From Leifsonia xyli subsp. xyli str. CTCB07 (GTDB lineage Bacteria; Actinomycetota; Actinomycetes; Actinomycetales; Microbacteriaceae): a stretch of 64,000 nucleotides of DNA. This document shows positions 27,157 to 36,135 of this stretch, in pieces. The DNA lies in contig NC_006087.1 in the NCBI RefSeq assembly GCF_000007665.1, forward strand, positions 2,520,159 to 2,584,158, given 5' to 3'. The translations under genes were made by a program, and so were the position numbers. Positions within the stretch are counted from its first letter, which is position 1, and every line of letters begins with the position of its first letter. The notes beneath the pieces are model-generated. The model ran no database searches. It saw only the letters and a list, made by a program, of their open reading frames with translations, and was not told the origin of the DNA.

Positions 27157-28458
27157 TCAGCCGGCCGCCGAGACCCGAGCCGGGCGGGCGTCCCGCATGA
27201 AGCGCTCGACATCGGGGTCCACTGCGATGTCGCTCGGACGAAGCGAGCGGGTCAGGTAGAGCCCCTCGAGCGTCGTGATGCGGCTCAGCGCGACGTAGGT
27301 CTGCCCGGGGGTGAAAGCGCGTGTCCCCAGATCCACAATCGCCGAATCGTAGGTCTTGCCCTGCGATTTGTGGATGGTGACCGCCCACGCCAGCCGCAGC
27401 GGGAACTGCGTGAACTCCGCCACGACGTCTTTCGTCAACGTCTTCGTCTCGGGGGAGTAGGTGTACTTGTATTTTTCCCAGAGGGCAGGCTCCACCTCGT
27501 GGATGTCGCCGTCCACGTCCACGTAGACAGTCGAGTCGATCCGTGTGACCGTTCCAATGGTGCCGTTGACCCAGCGAGGGCCATCGCCCTGCCCGACGTC
27601 GTTGCGCAGGAACATGACCTGAGCGCCGACTTTCAGCTCAAGAACGTCATCGGCTGGGAAGGCGCGTCCGCCGAAGTCGCCGCTGACGTCCGCTTGAGCG
27701 GTGAGCGCGCGCCCCGGCAGGCGTTCAAGCGCCTGTGCGTTGATGCGGTTGACGGTGTCGTTGCGCGTCGCGAGGGTGATGGTACCCTCGCTCGGAGCCG
27801 GGCGGGCGCCGGTCTCGTTGAGACGGTCGGCGATCTCCTTGGTGACCTGGCCGTGACGGACAGCGTTCAGCATGAAACGGAAATCCGACTCGTGCTGGCG
27901 GTGGACCTGAAGCAGCTCCACGATCTTCAAGTCCGCCTCACGCCACACCGTCGCGTCGAAGAACCACATCGACCGGTAGGTGTCACGGAAGTACACGCGT
28001 TCCTCCCGGTCTCCCGGCACCGGGGCCAGCTGATAGGGATCGCCGAACAGCACCACCTGAACACCGCCGAACGGCTCGGCGGTGCGCTGGCGGGCCTGGC
28101 GGAGGCTGCGATCCACCGCGTCCATCAGGTCGGCGTTGACCATCGAGACCTCGTCGACGATCAGGGTGTCGATCGTGTTGAGCAGTTTCCGGAGATCGGC
28201 ACTCTGCTCGATGTCGTGATCGGCGACGACGCCGATCGGCAGCCGGAACAGCGAGTGGATGGTCTGGCCACCCACGTTCAGCGCGGCGACCCCGGTGGGC
28301 GCCGAGATGACGATCGATTTCTCGGTGTTCCAGGAGAGGTGGTTGAGCAGCGTGGACTTGCCCGTTCCAGCGCGGCCCGTGACGAAGACGTGTTCGCGGG
28401 TGTGCTCAATGAGCTCGAAGACGGCCTGCTGTTCGGGGGAGAGCGAGAGTCGGCCCAT
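27157..28458 (-). CDS. PIF1/RecD2-like DNA helicase (AAA ATPase)
   Basis: 433 residues from ATG 28458 (GAAGGGA upstream; GTG 28491 is an in-frame alternative). Walker A GRAGTGKST at residues 28-36, APTGVAALNVGGQTIHSLF (motif Ia of PIF1 helicases), Walker B DTLIVDEVSMV, GDPYQLAPV (motif III, sensor Q), and the C-terminal RLAWAVTIHKSQGKTYD and YVALSR motifs of superfamily 1B helicases. Should unwind DNA 5' to 3'; PIF1-type proteins act on G-rich structures and at forks. Stand-alone gene; downstream of the proline-rich pseudogene on the opposite strand. Intact, and probably a housekeeping protein. Confidence 0.85.
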   Translation of the reverse strand: MGRLSLSPEQQAVFELIEHTREHVFVTGRAGTGKSTLLNHLSWNTEKSIVISAPTGVAALNVGGQTIHSLFRLPIGVVADHDIEQSADLRKLLNTIDTLIVDEVSMVNADLMDAVDRSLRQARQRTAEPFGGVQVVLFGDPYQLAPVPGDREERVYFRDTYRSMWFFDATVWREADLKIVELLQVHRQHESDFRFMLNAVRHGQVTKEIADRLNETGARPAPSEGTITLATRNDTVNRINAQALERLPGRALTAQADVSGDFGGRAFPADDVLELKVGAQVMFLRNDVGQGDGPRWVNGTIGTVTRIDSTVYVDVDGDIHEVEPALWEKYKYTYSPETKTLTKDVVAEFTQFPLRLAWAVTIHKSQGKTYDSAIVDLGTRAFTPGQTYVALSRITTLEGLYLTRSLRPSDIAVDPDVERFMRDARPARVSAAG

Positions 28459-28518
28459 CCGAGTCCCTTCCGCTCGCGCCTGCCGAACCACTCTAACCCC
28501 CGCCGCGCCCGCGCCGCG

Positions 28519-28527
28519 TTATCCACA
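28519..28527 (+). promoter_or_regulatory. Isolated perfect DnaA box
   Basis: TTATCCACA lies between the helicase gene and the divergent gene at 28546. Only one copy, so it may be chance or a single DnaA-responsive site in the helicase promoter. Confidence 0.35.
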
Positions 28528-28545
28528 GACCCCTAGGATGGCTTC

Positions 28546-29586
28546 ATGGGTGGGGAGGGCACAAGCGTCAGGATGCGCCCCGCGCTCCTCTGGTCGGGCG
28601 TCAGTCTCCTCCTGCTGCTGGCTTTCGCCGACGCACTCGGCGCCGTCCAGCGCACGTTCTACTCACCCAGCGGCTTCGTGACGAGCTACCTGGAGGCGAT
28701 CGCCGACCACGATGTCCGCGCTGCCGTCTCCATGCCGGGAGCGGCTCCGACACCGGACGCGCTGAAACAGGCCGGCCTCCCGGAGAACGCCTCCCGTGAA
28801 CTGCTCCGCAGCGATGTCCTCCCACAGCTGACCGACATCGCGATCGTCTCCGATCGGAAGCTGGCCTCCGGCGAGCACCACGTCGCCGCCCGGGCCCGGG
28901 TGGACGGCAGACCGGTGACGGCGACCTTCGCTGTCCGGCCGTCCGGATCGGTGCTCGGCATCCTGCCCACTTGGTCGTTCGCCACCACTCCGCTGTCCGT
29001 CGCCCGCATCGCCGTCGCCCACGCGGACAGCTTCACGATCGCCGGCCATACGCTCTCCCCGCGCGCCGCCGCACCCGGCCAGCCACCCGACGCCTTCACC
29101 CTCTCGGCGGACTATCTCGTTCTGGCCCCGGCCCGCTACGATTTCGGTCACACCTCGGCGTACTCGTCTGCCGCACCCGCTGTCGTGACCGGCGTGCCCG
29201 GTCGCGTTGTCGAGACGACCATCAACGCGCAGCCCACTCCCCGATTCGCGGCAGCCGTGCAGAAACAGCTGAACAGCTTCCTGGATCAGTGCGCGAGGCA
29301 ACGGGTGCTGCAACCGGCTGGCTGCCCGTTCGGTGTCGACATCGACGACCGGGTCCAGGGCGCTCCAGCCTGGAGGATGGTCGCCTATCCCGAAGTCCGT
29401 CTCCATCCCGGCGCTACAGCCTGGACGATAGACCAGAGCGGCGGGGTCGTGCATCTCTCCGTGACCGTGCAGTCCCTCTTCGATGGAACGGTCCAGCAGC
29501 GCGAGTCGGACGAGCGGATGACGGTGTCGCTGACCAGCGTCACGATCCGGCCGGACGGGTCGCTGAGGATCGTGGTCGCGAGATAG
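28546..29586 (+). CDS. Hypothetical membrane-anchored extracellular protein
   Basis: 346 residues. Short basic N-terminus, one helix (LLWSGVSLLLLLAFADAL, about residues 13-31) and a soluble extracytoplasmic part with repeated beta-type stretches and two cysteines (CARQR and GCPFG) 13 residues apart that may form a disulfide. The start YSPSGFVTSYLEAIADHD looks like the N-terminus of DUF4878/NTF2-like extracellular domains, but I am not sure. Its 3' end overlaps the convergent CopD/CtaG gene by 47 bases. Intact. Confidence 0.65.
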   Translation: MGGEGTSVRMRPALLWSGVSLLLLLAFADALGAVQRTFYSPSGFVTSYLEAIADHDVRAAVSMPGAAPTPDALKQAGLPENASRELLRSDVLPQLTDIAIVSDRKLASGEHHVAARARVDGRPVTATFAVRPSGSVLGILPTWSFATTPLSVARIAVAHADSFTIAGHTLSPRAAAPGQPPDAFTLSADYLVLAPARYDFGHTSAYSSAAPAVVTGVPGRVVETTINAQPTPRFAAAVQKQLNSFLDQCARQRVLQPAGCPFGVDIDDRVQGAPAWRMVAYPEVRLHPGATAWTIDQSGGVVHLSVTVQSLFDGTVQQRESDERMTVSLTSVTIRPDGSLRIVVAR

Positions 29587-31552
29587 GGGGCTCCTCTAGC
29601 GCCGCCCCGTGCAGCCGAGCCAGTCGTTCGTTGTACGCCTTCAGCTCTGCTTCGCCGGTTCGATCGGCATTGCGATCGCGCCGCTTGGTTTCGCGGTCAT
29701 CGCTACGGCTCCACTGGATGGCGACGACGATGGCGAGGATGACCGTCGGGATCTCACCGATGCTCCAGGCGATCCCGCCACCGGTCTGCTGGTCGGCCAG
29801 GGGGGCGGCGCCCCAGGTGCGGCCCATCGCGCCGAACCAGTCGGCCAGCAGCAGCCCGTTCATCTGCATGATCGACAGTCCGAAGAAGGCGTGGAAGGCC
29901 ATCGTCGCGAGCAGCAGCAGCAACCGGAAGGGATACGGCAGCCGGTACTTGACCGGGTCGATGCCGATCAAAGACTGCACGAAGAGGTAACCGGTGATGA
30001 GGAAGTGGACGATCATCCACTCGTGGCCGATGTGGTCGGTGGTCGCCCAGCGGAAGATCGGCGTGTAATAGAACGCCCAGAGCGACCCGGCGAAGAGAAC
30101 GGCCGCGACAAGGGGGTTGGCGATGACGCCGGCGAAACGGGAGTGGACAGCGAGCAGTGTCCACTCGCGGCCACCGCGTGAACCATCGGTGCGCTTCTTG
30201 ATGGCACGTACGGCCAGGGTCACCGGGGCTCCGGGGACGAGCAGGAGCGGCACAGCCATCGTCAGCACCATGTGGGCAGACATATGCACCAAGAAGATAT
30301 ATTTCTCGTAGACATTCACGCCGCCGCTGGTGACGAAGAAGAGGAGCACGATGCCGAACGTCCACAGGATGGTGCGGTGGACCGGCCACCGATCGCCGCG
30401 CTTGCGCAGCCGCCACACCCCGGCGAGGTAGAAGAAGAGGGCGAAGGCGCAGGCGAGCGCCCAGAGCAGATCGACGTTCCAGCTCGTGAAGAGCCGGCCG
30501 AAGGTCAGCTCGGACGGAAGCCTCTCACCGGTCAGAATCTCGGCGGGCGTCGGAGCCGACGCCCGCGTCTGAGGGACCGGCGTCACCGTACGGGCGAGGG
30601 CCGCGGCGACACCGGAGGCGACGCCCATGAACGCGAGTTCGGCGCTCACGATCCACCAGAAGGCTCCGCGCTTGCCGGTGCGCCGCAACCGGTCGATGAG
30701 GAGGCGGCGCTGCGTCACGCCGAACAGACCGAGCGCGACCAGAACGGCGACCTTGACAAGCACCAGGATGCCGTACGGTGTCGTCAGCTCAGCGAGCGTC
30801 CCGACACGCAGCTCGGCGTTCACATAACCGGAGACCGCCACGACGATGAAGGCGATGAGCGCGATCGTGGAGTAGCGCTCGAGCACGGCGAGGAGCCGTT
30901 CGCCATCGAGCGTCTGTTTGATCGCGATGAGCGTCGCGAGCCCGCCGAGCCAGACAGTGGCGAAGAGAACGTGCAGGCCGAAGGAGGTGACCGCAGCGTC
31001 GTGGCCGGCCGCTTCGGCGCTGTGGCCCTGCTGCGCCATCGGCACCACCGCAGCCATCGCCAGGAGGGTGACGAAGACGACCGCGGTCTGGTTGCGCACC
31101 GCGAAACAGAGGACCGTGGCGGCGGCGATGAGAGTAATGCCGAGCCAGGCCTGGCCGAGGGAGACGCTGGTGATGAACAAGCTGAGGCCGTTGGTGAAAC
31201 TCCGATTGAGCGACCGCGGCACGGTGGAGACGCTGACGAAGGTGAACAGGCCGGTCACCGCCGCAGCGACCGTGAGGACAGCGGCGCATCCCGCCGCGAC
31301 ATCGAGCGCCTTCCCGTACTCGTCTCTGTCCGAGCTGAACGCGAAGCAGCAGAGGACGAGCGCGCCGACCGTCCCGGCCAGGCTGAGGTTGACTATGAGG
31401 GTCGAGAGGGGCAGACCCCAGCGGACCACGGCGCCCGGGTCGAGCAGCAGCGGGGCGGCAGCGCCGCCGCCGAACGCGAGAGCGGCCACCACAGCCGCGA
31501 GGGCGGCGAGGAGGAGCGCGGCGGGGCCGATCAGGCGGAGCAGACAAGACAC
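29540..31552 (-). CDS. CopD / CtaG-type copper transport and cytochrome c oxidase assembly membrane protein
   Basis: 670 residues with about 15 membrane helices. The N-terminal half (to about residue 350) matches CopD copper-resistance permeases, with FVTLLAMAAVVPMAQQGHSA and a conserved His-rich segment; the C-terminal half is a caa3-CtaG domain: KYIFLVHMSAHMVLTMAVPL, then TTDHIGHEWMIVHFLITGYL and MQMNGLLLADWF. Histidine and methionine clusters at helix ends are copper ligands. It should move copper across the membrane for insertion into the heme-copper oxidase. GTG start at 31552. Such CopD-CtaG fusions are normal in actinobacteria. Ends convergently inside the neighbour gene by 47 bases. 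Confidence 0.85.
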   Translation of the reverse strand: MSCLLRLIGPAALLLAALAAVVAALAFGGGAAAPLLLDPGAVVRWGLPLSTLIVNLSLAGTVGALVLCCFAFSSDRDEYGKALDVAAGCAAVLTVAAAVTGLFTFVSVSTVPRSLNRSFTNGLSLFITSVSLGQAWLGITLIAAATVLCFAVRNQTAVVFVTLLAMAAVVPMAQQGHSAEAAGHDAAVTSFGLHVLFATVWLGGLATLIAIKQTLDGERLLAVLERYSTIALIAFIVVAVSGYVNAELRVGTLAELTTPYGILVLVKVAVLVALGLFGVTQRRLLIDRLRRTGKRGAFWWIVSAELAFMGVASGVAAALARTVTPVPQTRASAPTPAEILTGERLPSELTFGRLFTSWNVDLLWALACAFALFFYLAGVWRLRKRGDRWPVHRTILWTFGIVLLFFVTSGGVNVYEKYIFLVHMSAHMVLTMAVPLLLVPGAPVTLAVRAIKKRTDGSRGGREWTLLAVHSRFAGVIANPLVAAVLFAGSLWAFYYTPIFRWATTDHIGHEWMIVHFLITGYLFVQSLIGIDPVKYRLPYPFRLLLLLATMAFHAFFGLSIMQMNGLLLADWFGAMGRTWGAAPLADQQTGGGIAWSIGEIPTVILAIVVAIQWSRSDDRETKRRDRNADRTGEAELKAYNERLARLHGAALEEPPISRPRSSATRPAGS

Positions 31553-31629
31553 CCTCTCACCCTACGGCGAGCGGGCTGGATGGCCACCCTACGGTGCGCC
31601 GCCGGCCTGCGCAGAGACCCGCGCAGACA

Positions 31630-31669
31630 CCTCGGGGGCGGCGCCGCAGCTGCGACGCCGCCCCCGAGG
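31630..31669 (-). terminator. Hairpin terminator of the HU gene
   Basis: CCTCGGGGGCGGCG pairs perfectly (14 bases) with CGCCGCCCCCGAGG around a 12-base loop, 15 bases past the hup stop codon on the minus strand. Confidence 0.75.
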
Positions 31670-31683
31670 CAAGCGTGCGAAGG

Positions 31684-31968
31684 CTACTTAACGGCAGCCT
31701 TGAGCTTCGAGCCCGCCGTCAGCTTGACGCGGTGGCCGGCCGGGATCGAGATCTCCTCGCCGGTCTGCGGGTTGCGGCCGGTGCGCGCGGCGGTCTGCGT
31801 GCGCTCGGCGGCGAGCCAGCCCGGGATGGTGACCTTGCCGCCACCCTTGACGGTGTCCGCGACCGTCGCGAAGAACGCGTCGACGACGGCGGCGACGGTG
31901 GCCTGGCTCTGACCAGATGCCGCAGCGACGGCGGAGACGAGTTCGGTCTTGTTCAGGTTGTCAGCCAT
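31684..31968 (-). CDS. hup: HU-type DNA-binding protein
   Basis: 94 residues: MADNLNKTELVSAVAA start, dimer helices, then the beta-arm signature WLAAERTQTAARTGRNPQTG (the proline that intercalates DNA is in RNPQTG) and the end RVKLTAGSKLKAAVK. It lacks the long lysine/alanine tail of mycobacterial HupB. Nucleoid-associated protein bending and compacting DNA. GGAGGA stands seven bases before ATG 31968. Single gene with its own terminator; A+T-rich upstream stretch at 31985-32010 should be its promoter. Confidence 0.93.
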   Translation of the reverse strand: MADNLNKTELVSAVAAASGQSQATVAAVVDAFFATVADTVKGGGKVTIPGWLAAERTQTAARTGRNPQTGEEISIPAGHRVKLTAGSKLKAAVK

Positions 31969-32132
31969 TGGGTGTCCTCCTCGGACCTTATTGCTGGATT
32001 TACAGCTTCTCTGTGGAACGGCCACGCGGGCCAGTAACGTTTGGTCGGTCGACCGCCTCGAATGTATCAGACACCCCCGGAAACACGCGGATTTCGACGG
32101 GTTCCCCGGACGCTCGCCTTCCGGGGAGGCCA

Positions 32133-32164
32133 AGGGGGCGCCCGGCCGCAGCCAGACGCCCCCT
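32133..32164 (-). terminator. Hairpin after the rpmB-rpmG-rpsN operon
   Basis: AGGGGGCG and CGCCCCCT form an 8-base stem with a 16-base loop, 20 bases past the rpsN stop codon. Confidence 0.55.
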
Positions 32165-32183
32165 CAACCGGTGTCGCTTTCGC

Positions 32184-32489
32184 TTACCAGCTGGACTTGG
32201 TGATGCCTGGCAGCTCGCCGCGGTGCGCCATGTCGCGGAAGCGGACACGCGAGATGCCGAACTTGCTGAGGTTTCCGCGGGGACGGCCATCCACAGCGTC
32301 GCGGTTGCGGACGCGAATCGGCGAAGCGTCGCGCGGGAGCTTCTGCAGGCCGAGACGGGCGGCCTCGCGGGACTCGTCGGTCCCATTCGGGTCGACCAGA
32401 GCTTTCTTGAGCTCGGCACGCTTGGCGGCGTAGCGCTCGACGACAACCTTGCGCTGCTCGTTCTTGGCGATCTTGGACTTCTTAGCCAT
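32184..32489 (-). CDS. rpsN: 30S ribosomal protein S14, zinc-independent form
   Basis: 101 residues, the long S14 type, without the two CxxC zinc motifs of the short form. Signature [20 protein letters not shown] and [19 protein letters not shown], ending TKSSW. Third gene of rpmB-rpmG-rpsN: its ATG is two bases after the rpmG stop. The zinc-free forms together with the Zur/Znu genes next door suggest a block made when zinc is low, or simply the only copy of these proteins here. Confidence 0.95.
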   Translation of the reverse strand: MAKKSKIAKNEQRKVVVERYAAKRAELKKALVDPNGTDESREAARLGLQKLPRDASPIRVRNRDAVDGRPRGNLSKFGISRVRFRDMAHRGELPGITKSSW

Positions 32490-32491
32490 TC

Positions 32492-32659
32492 TTAGCGCTC
32501 CTCTCGGAAGTCGACGTGCTTGCGCACGACGGGGTCGTACTTCTTGAGCACGAGACGGTCAGGGTTGTTGCGACGGTTCTTACGGGTCACGTAGGTGTAC
32601 CCGGTGCCCGCCGTCGAACGGAGCTTGATGATCGGACGGACGTCCTGCTGCTTTGCCAT
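32492..32659 (-). CDS. rpmG: 50S ribosomal protein L33, zinc-independent form
   Basis: 55 residues: [20 protein letters not shown], then [20 protein letters not shown]. The four cysteines of zinc-binding L33 are replaced (STAGTG and DPVVRKH). Starts within the TAATG overlap with rpmB and ends two bases before rpsN, so translation is coupled. Confidence 0.95.
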   Translation of the reverse strand: MAKQQDVRPIIKLRSTAGTGYTYVTRKNRRNNPDRLVLKKYDPVVRKHVDFREER

Positions 32660-32895
32660 TAGATCTTCTCCCCACGGGCCAGAAGGTCCTTGACGACGGC
32701 CTCGATGCCACGGGCGTCGATGACCTTGATGCCCTTGGCGCTCAGGGTCAGGGTCACGTTACGGCGAAGCGACGGAACGTAGTACGTCTTCTTCTGAATG
32801 TTCGGGTCGAACCGGCGCTTGGTGCGACGGTGCGAGTGCGAGATGCTGTGACCGAAGCCAGGAGTGGCTCCTGTCACCTGGCACACTGCTGCCAT
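32659..32895 (-). CDS. rpmB: 50S ribosomal protein L28, zinc-independent form
   Basis: 78 residues: [20 protein letters not shown], then [20 protein letters not shown] and a C-terminal lysine-rich end. It has a single cysteine instead of the CxxC pairs of the zinc form. First gene of the operon with rpmG and rpsN; stop and next start overlap as TAATG. The 138-base gap upstream to zur carries the promoter; I see no clear Zur palindrome in it. Confidence 0.95.
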   Translation of the reverse strand: MAAVCQVTGATPGFGHSISHSHRRTKRRFDPNIQKKTYYVPSLRRNVTLTLSAKGIKVIDARGIEAVVKDLLARGEKI

Positions 32896-33033
32896 TGCTT
32901 TCTTCTCCAATACCGTGAGGCCGGACGGCCCCACCCAAGGTCACTTGTCGGCACACGACTTCCCACATCCGCGAGGTGGTGGGGTTTCGTGAGCGGTCTG
33001 AGCAGGAGGAGCCCGCTCAGCCAAACGTCTATG

Positions 33034-33450
33034 TTACGGCACAGCGGACGATGCGGCCAAATCCGCCTTCGCCGAGCACCCCGCGCACAGCCCGAACACA
33101 TCCACCACGTGCTGCACCTGGCTGAATCCGTGGTCCGCCGCGGCGGACCGGGCCCACGCTTCGACCTCGTCCGCCTCGATCTCCACGGTCAGGCCGCAGT
33201 TGCGACAGATCAAGTGGTGGTGGTGGCCGCTCGTACACGCCCGGTAGAGGCTCTCACCCTCCGGCGATTGCAGCGAGTCGGCGTCCCCCTCCGCGGCGAG
33301 ATCCGCGAGCGCGCGATAGACCGTCGCGAGGCCGATGGGGGAGCCCGCCTCGTGGAGGCGGAGATGGAGTCCTTGCGCGCTGATGAAGCCCTCGGTCGAG
33401 GACAGGGCCTCGCGAACGGCTTCCCGCTGCCAGGTGTTGCGCTTCACCAT
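33034..33450 (-). CDS. zur: Fur-family regulator, probably zinc-responsive (Zur)
   Basis: 138 residues. Winged helix with RNTWQREAVREALSSTEGFI and PIGLATVYRALADLAAEG (recognition helix), then metal sites: SGHHHHLICRNCGLTVEIE and CAGC (two CxxC pairs holding the structural zinc). Immediately downstream of znuA-znuC-znuB in the same orientation (9-base gap), and upstream of zinc-free ribosomal protein genes, which identifies zinc rather than iron as its signal. Represses uptake genes when zinc is sufficient. Confidence 0.85.
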   Translation of the reverse strand: MVKRNTWQREAVREALSSTEGFISAQGLHLRLHEAGSPIGLATVYRALADLAAEGDADSLQSPEGESLYRACTSGHHHHLICRNCGLTVEIEADEVEAWARSAAADHGFSQVQHVVDVFGLCAGCSAKADLAASSAVP

Positions 33451-33459
33451 GCGTCCAGG

Positions 33460-34317
33460 CTAGCTGGCGCGGATCACGAATCGCCGTGAGCCGCGGAGGC
33501 CGATGAGCCGGCAAACCGCATAGATGACGAACGAGATGGTGGTGATGTAGGGACTGATCGGAAGCGGCTTCCCGAGCGCGAGCAGGATGCCCCCGACCAC
33601 GGCGACGAGGGCGAAGCCCACGCTGAGCAACGTCACCAGGAGCGGCGACGAGGTGACACGCATCGCAGCTGCGGCCGGTGTGACCAGGAGGGACAGAACG
33701 AGCAGAGCGCCCACGATCTGCACCGAGACCGCCACGGCGAGGCCGAGCAGAACCATGAACGCGAGGGCGACGAAGCGGGTCGGGACGCCGCGGGCGGCGG
33801 CGACGTCCGGATCCAGGCTGTCGAACATCAGAGGGCGCCACATCAGCAGCAGCCCGATCAGCACGACCGCACCGATGCCGAGCAGCCAACCGAGCTGCGG
33901 GTCGTCGACGGTCACGATCTGCCCGGTGAGCAGGCCGAATTTGTTGGCGCTCCTGCCGGGGTACAAGGCCAGGAAGAGGATGCCAAGGCCCAGCCCGAAC
34001 GGCATCAGCACCGCGATGATCGAGTTCCGATCGCGCGCTTTCGCACCCAGCAGCCCGATCAGCACGGCGGCGATGAGTGAGCCTCCGAGCGACCCGACGA
34101 CCACGTTCGCTCCGAACAGCAGCGCCGCCGACGCCCCGGCGAACGACAGCTCGCTGATGCCGTGGACCGCGAACGCCATGTCGCGCTGCATCACGAAGAC
34201 GCCGATGACCCCGCCGACGATCCCCAGCACGGCTCCGGCGATGAGCGAGTTCTGCACGAGCGTCAGGAGTTCGCCGTAGTTCGTGAAAGTGAACAGCTGC
34301 GACCAGAGATCGTTCAT
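33460..34317 (-). CDS. znuB: Zinc/manganese ABC transporter permease (ZnuB-like)
   Basis: 285 residues with about 8-9 helices of the ABC-3 metal permease family: MQRDMAFAVHGISELSFAGA and LLVLSLLVTPAAAAM are family signatures. Overlaps the end of znuC by four bases (ATGA), so expressed with it. Transfers zinc from the ZnuA binding protein to the cytoplasm. Confidence 0.88.
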   Translation of the reverse strand: MNDLWSQLFTFTNYGELLTLVQNSLIAGAVLGIVGGVIGVFVMQRDMAFAVHGISELSFAGASAALLFGANVVVGSLGGSLIAAVLIGLLGAKARDRNSIIAVLMPFGLGLGILFLALYPGRSANKFGLLTGQIVTVDDPQLGWLLGIGAVVLIGLLLMWRPLMFDSLDPDVAAARGVPTRFVALAFMVLLGLAVAVSVQIVGALLVLSLLVTPAAAAMRVTSSPLLVTLLSVGFALVAVVGGILLALGKPLPISPYITTISFVIYAVCRLIGLRGSRRFVIRAS

Positions 34318-35174
34318 GCGGCCGGCTCCGGATGCGGCGTCCGGCCGTGGTCGTGGTGGCTGTGGATCTGGGAGTCCGGGATGCCGACGACCACGATGCG
34401 CCCGCGGCTCCGGACGACGTCCACCGGTGTTTCGTAGAGGTCTGTCAGCACGTCGCTGCGCAGCACCTCGTCGGGCGTGCCCGTGCGGAACCGGCCGTCG
34501 GCCAGGTAGAGGACGCGATCGACCATCCCGAGCACCGGGTTGATGTCGTGCGTGACGAACACCACAGCGCTGGCGTGCTCGCGACGCCGTCGGTCGATCA
34601 GCTCGCTGACACCGCGCTGGTGCTGAAGGTCGAGGGAGAGGAGCGGTTCGTCGCAGAGGAGCAAGGCCGGGTCTGCGGCGAGCGCCTGCGCGACGCGGAG
34701 CCGCTGCTGCTCGCCCCCCGAGAGCGACCCCACGGGCGTGTCCGCGTAGCGGCGAGCTCCCACGGCGTCCACGAGCCGCTCACCTTGCCGACGGTCCGCG
34801 CGGCGGAGGATCGGGAGGCCCCAGCGGTGCCCGTTCACGCCGAGCGTGACGAGGTCGCGGGCACGCATGGGCGTGCCCGCGGGGAGGAGCTTCTGCTGGT
34901 GAATGTAGCCGATGCTCCGATCGCCGCTGCGCACAGGGCGCCCACCCAGCTCGACTGTCCCGGAGTCCAGCCGCTGCTGTCCCAGGATCGTCTTCAGCAG
35001 GCTGGTCTTCCCGGAGCCGTTGGGGCCGAGCACAGCGACGAACTCACCCGCGTGGATGTCGAGGTCGAGGCCGCTCCAGAGCGTGCGCGCACCGAAACCG
35101 AGGGAGGCGCCACGGAGACGGAGAACGGTCTCCCGTTCGGCAGGCGCGGGCATCCGTTCGATCGGTTCGCTCAC
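34314..35174 (-). CDS. znuC: Zinc/manganese ABC transporter ATP-binding protein (ZnuC-like)
   Basis: 286 residues: Walker A LGPNGSGKTSLLK, Q-loop in IGYIHQQKLL, signature LSGGEQQRLRVAQAL, Walker B LLLCDEPLLSLD, switch histidine FVTHDIN. The C-terminus DSQIHSHHDHGRTPHPEPAA is histidine-rich, as often in metal transporter subunits. Start overlaps the znuA stop by four bases. Confidence 0.9.
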   Translation of the reverse strand: MSEPIERMPAPAERETVLRLRGASLGFGARTLWSGLDLDIHAGEFVAVLGPNGSGKTSLLKTILGQQRLDSGTVELGGRPVRSGDRSIGYIHQQKLLPAGTPMRARDLVTLGVNGHRWGLPILRRADRRQGERLVDAVGARRYADTPVGSLSGGEQQRLRVAQALAADPALLLCDEPLLSLDLQHQRGVSELIDRRRREHASAVVFVTHDINPVLGMVDRVLYLADGRFRTGTPDEVLRSDVLTDLYETPVDVVRSRGRIVVVGIPDSQIHSHHDHGRTPHPEPAA

Positions 35175-36067
35175 TTCGCGAGTGCCGCCGCCATGGCGTC
35201 GATGTTCGCCTTCATCCAGCCGATGTAGTCCTTGCCGCTCGGGAGGGTCTCGGTCACCGGAACGACGGGAATGCCGACCTGTTTCGCGGCGGCGAGCACA
35301 CTCTCGGTCTCGGGTCCGCTGGTCTGCTCATTGTAGGCGAGGAGTTTCACGCTTCGCCCGCTGAAGAGGTCGAGCGTCTGCTGCAGCACCAATGGCGACA
35401 CATCGCTGCCCTCCTCGATCGCTTCGCTGAACTTCTCGGGTGTCTTGTTTTGCAGCCCCATCGCCTGAAGCAGGTAGAGCGGAACCGGCTCGGTAATGGC
35501 TACGCCTTGGCCCGTATACGTCGCCTTGAGCTCGGCGGTGCGGTTTTCCAGCTCGGCCACCGTGCCGCGGAACGTCTCAGCGTTCTTCTCGAACGTCGCC
35601 TTCTGTCCCGGGTCGGCCTTGGACAGAGCCGAGACCAGGGCGGTGGAGAGTTTCTCAATGGTGGGGAAGTCGTACCAGACGTGCTCGTTGAGCTCGCCGT
35701 CGACGGGCTTCTTGCCGGAGAGGTCGACGACGTTCAGGACCGCAACGTCATGGTTCTTCGCCCCGTTCCGCAGTTTCTCCATGAAGTCGTCGTACCCACC
35801 GCCGTTTTCGATCAGGATTTCGGCTTTGCTCACGGCGAGCTGGCTCTGCGCACTCGCCTCGAACGAGTGCGGGTCCTGCGCGGGGTCGGTCATGAGGGAG
35901 GTGATCTCGACGGTGCTGCCGGCGATCTTGGCCGCGATGTCACCGTACACATTCGTGCTGGCGACGATGCGCACCTTCCCCTCGGAGGTGGATTCGGCCG
36001 GGGATGCGGCGGAGCAGCCGGCGAGAGCGAGGACGGCGGCGGCGAGCGCGAGGATGGGACGCTTCAT
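35171..36067 (-). CDS. znuA: Zinc/manganese-binding lipoprotein (ZnuA-like)
   Basis: 298 residues. Lipoprotein signal peptide with lipobox LALAGC (Cys18). Cluster A-I metal-binding protein: STNVYGDIAAKIAG at the start, metal ligands in DPHSFEASAQ, LNEHVWYDFPTI, and a conserved acidic region SGPETESVLAAAKQ. It captures Zn2+ (or Mn2+) outside the membrane and hands it to ZnuB. First gene of znuA-znuC-znuB-zur; a Zur-type operator lies 69 bases upstream. Zinc is favoured over manganese by the linked Zur and zinc-free ribosomal genes. Confidence 0.88.
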   Translation of the reverse strand: MKRPILALAAAVLALAGCSAASPAESTSEGKVRIVASTNVYGDIAAKIAGSTVEITSLMTDPAQDPHSFEASAQSQLAVSKAEILIENGGGYDDFMEKLRNGAKNHDVAVLNVVDLSGKKPVDGELNEHVWYDFPTIEKLSTALVSALSKADPGQKATFEKNAETFRGTVAELENRTAELKATYTGQGVAITEPVPLYLLQAMGLQNKTPEKFSEAIEEGSDVSPLVLQQTLDLFSGRSVKLLAYNEQTSGPETESVLAAAKQVGIPVVPVTETLPSGKDYIGWMKANIDAMAAALAK

Positions 36068-36135
36068 GAGCGGGACCTGTCTAAGTCGGGGCGGGGTGGG
36101 ATGGTCGGTCTATCGGGTAAGACCGTAATACATGT

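Noticed and set aside
30272-31912. 546-codon plus-strand frame opposite the CopD/CtaG gene
   Set aside because: Charged, low-complexity antisense frame; the minus strand encodes a clear multi-helix protein.
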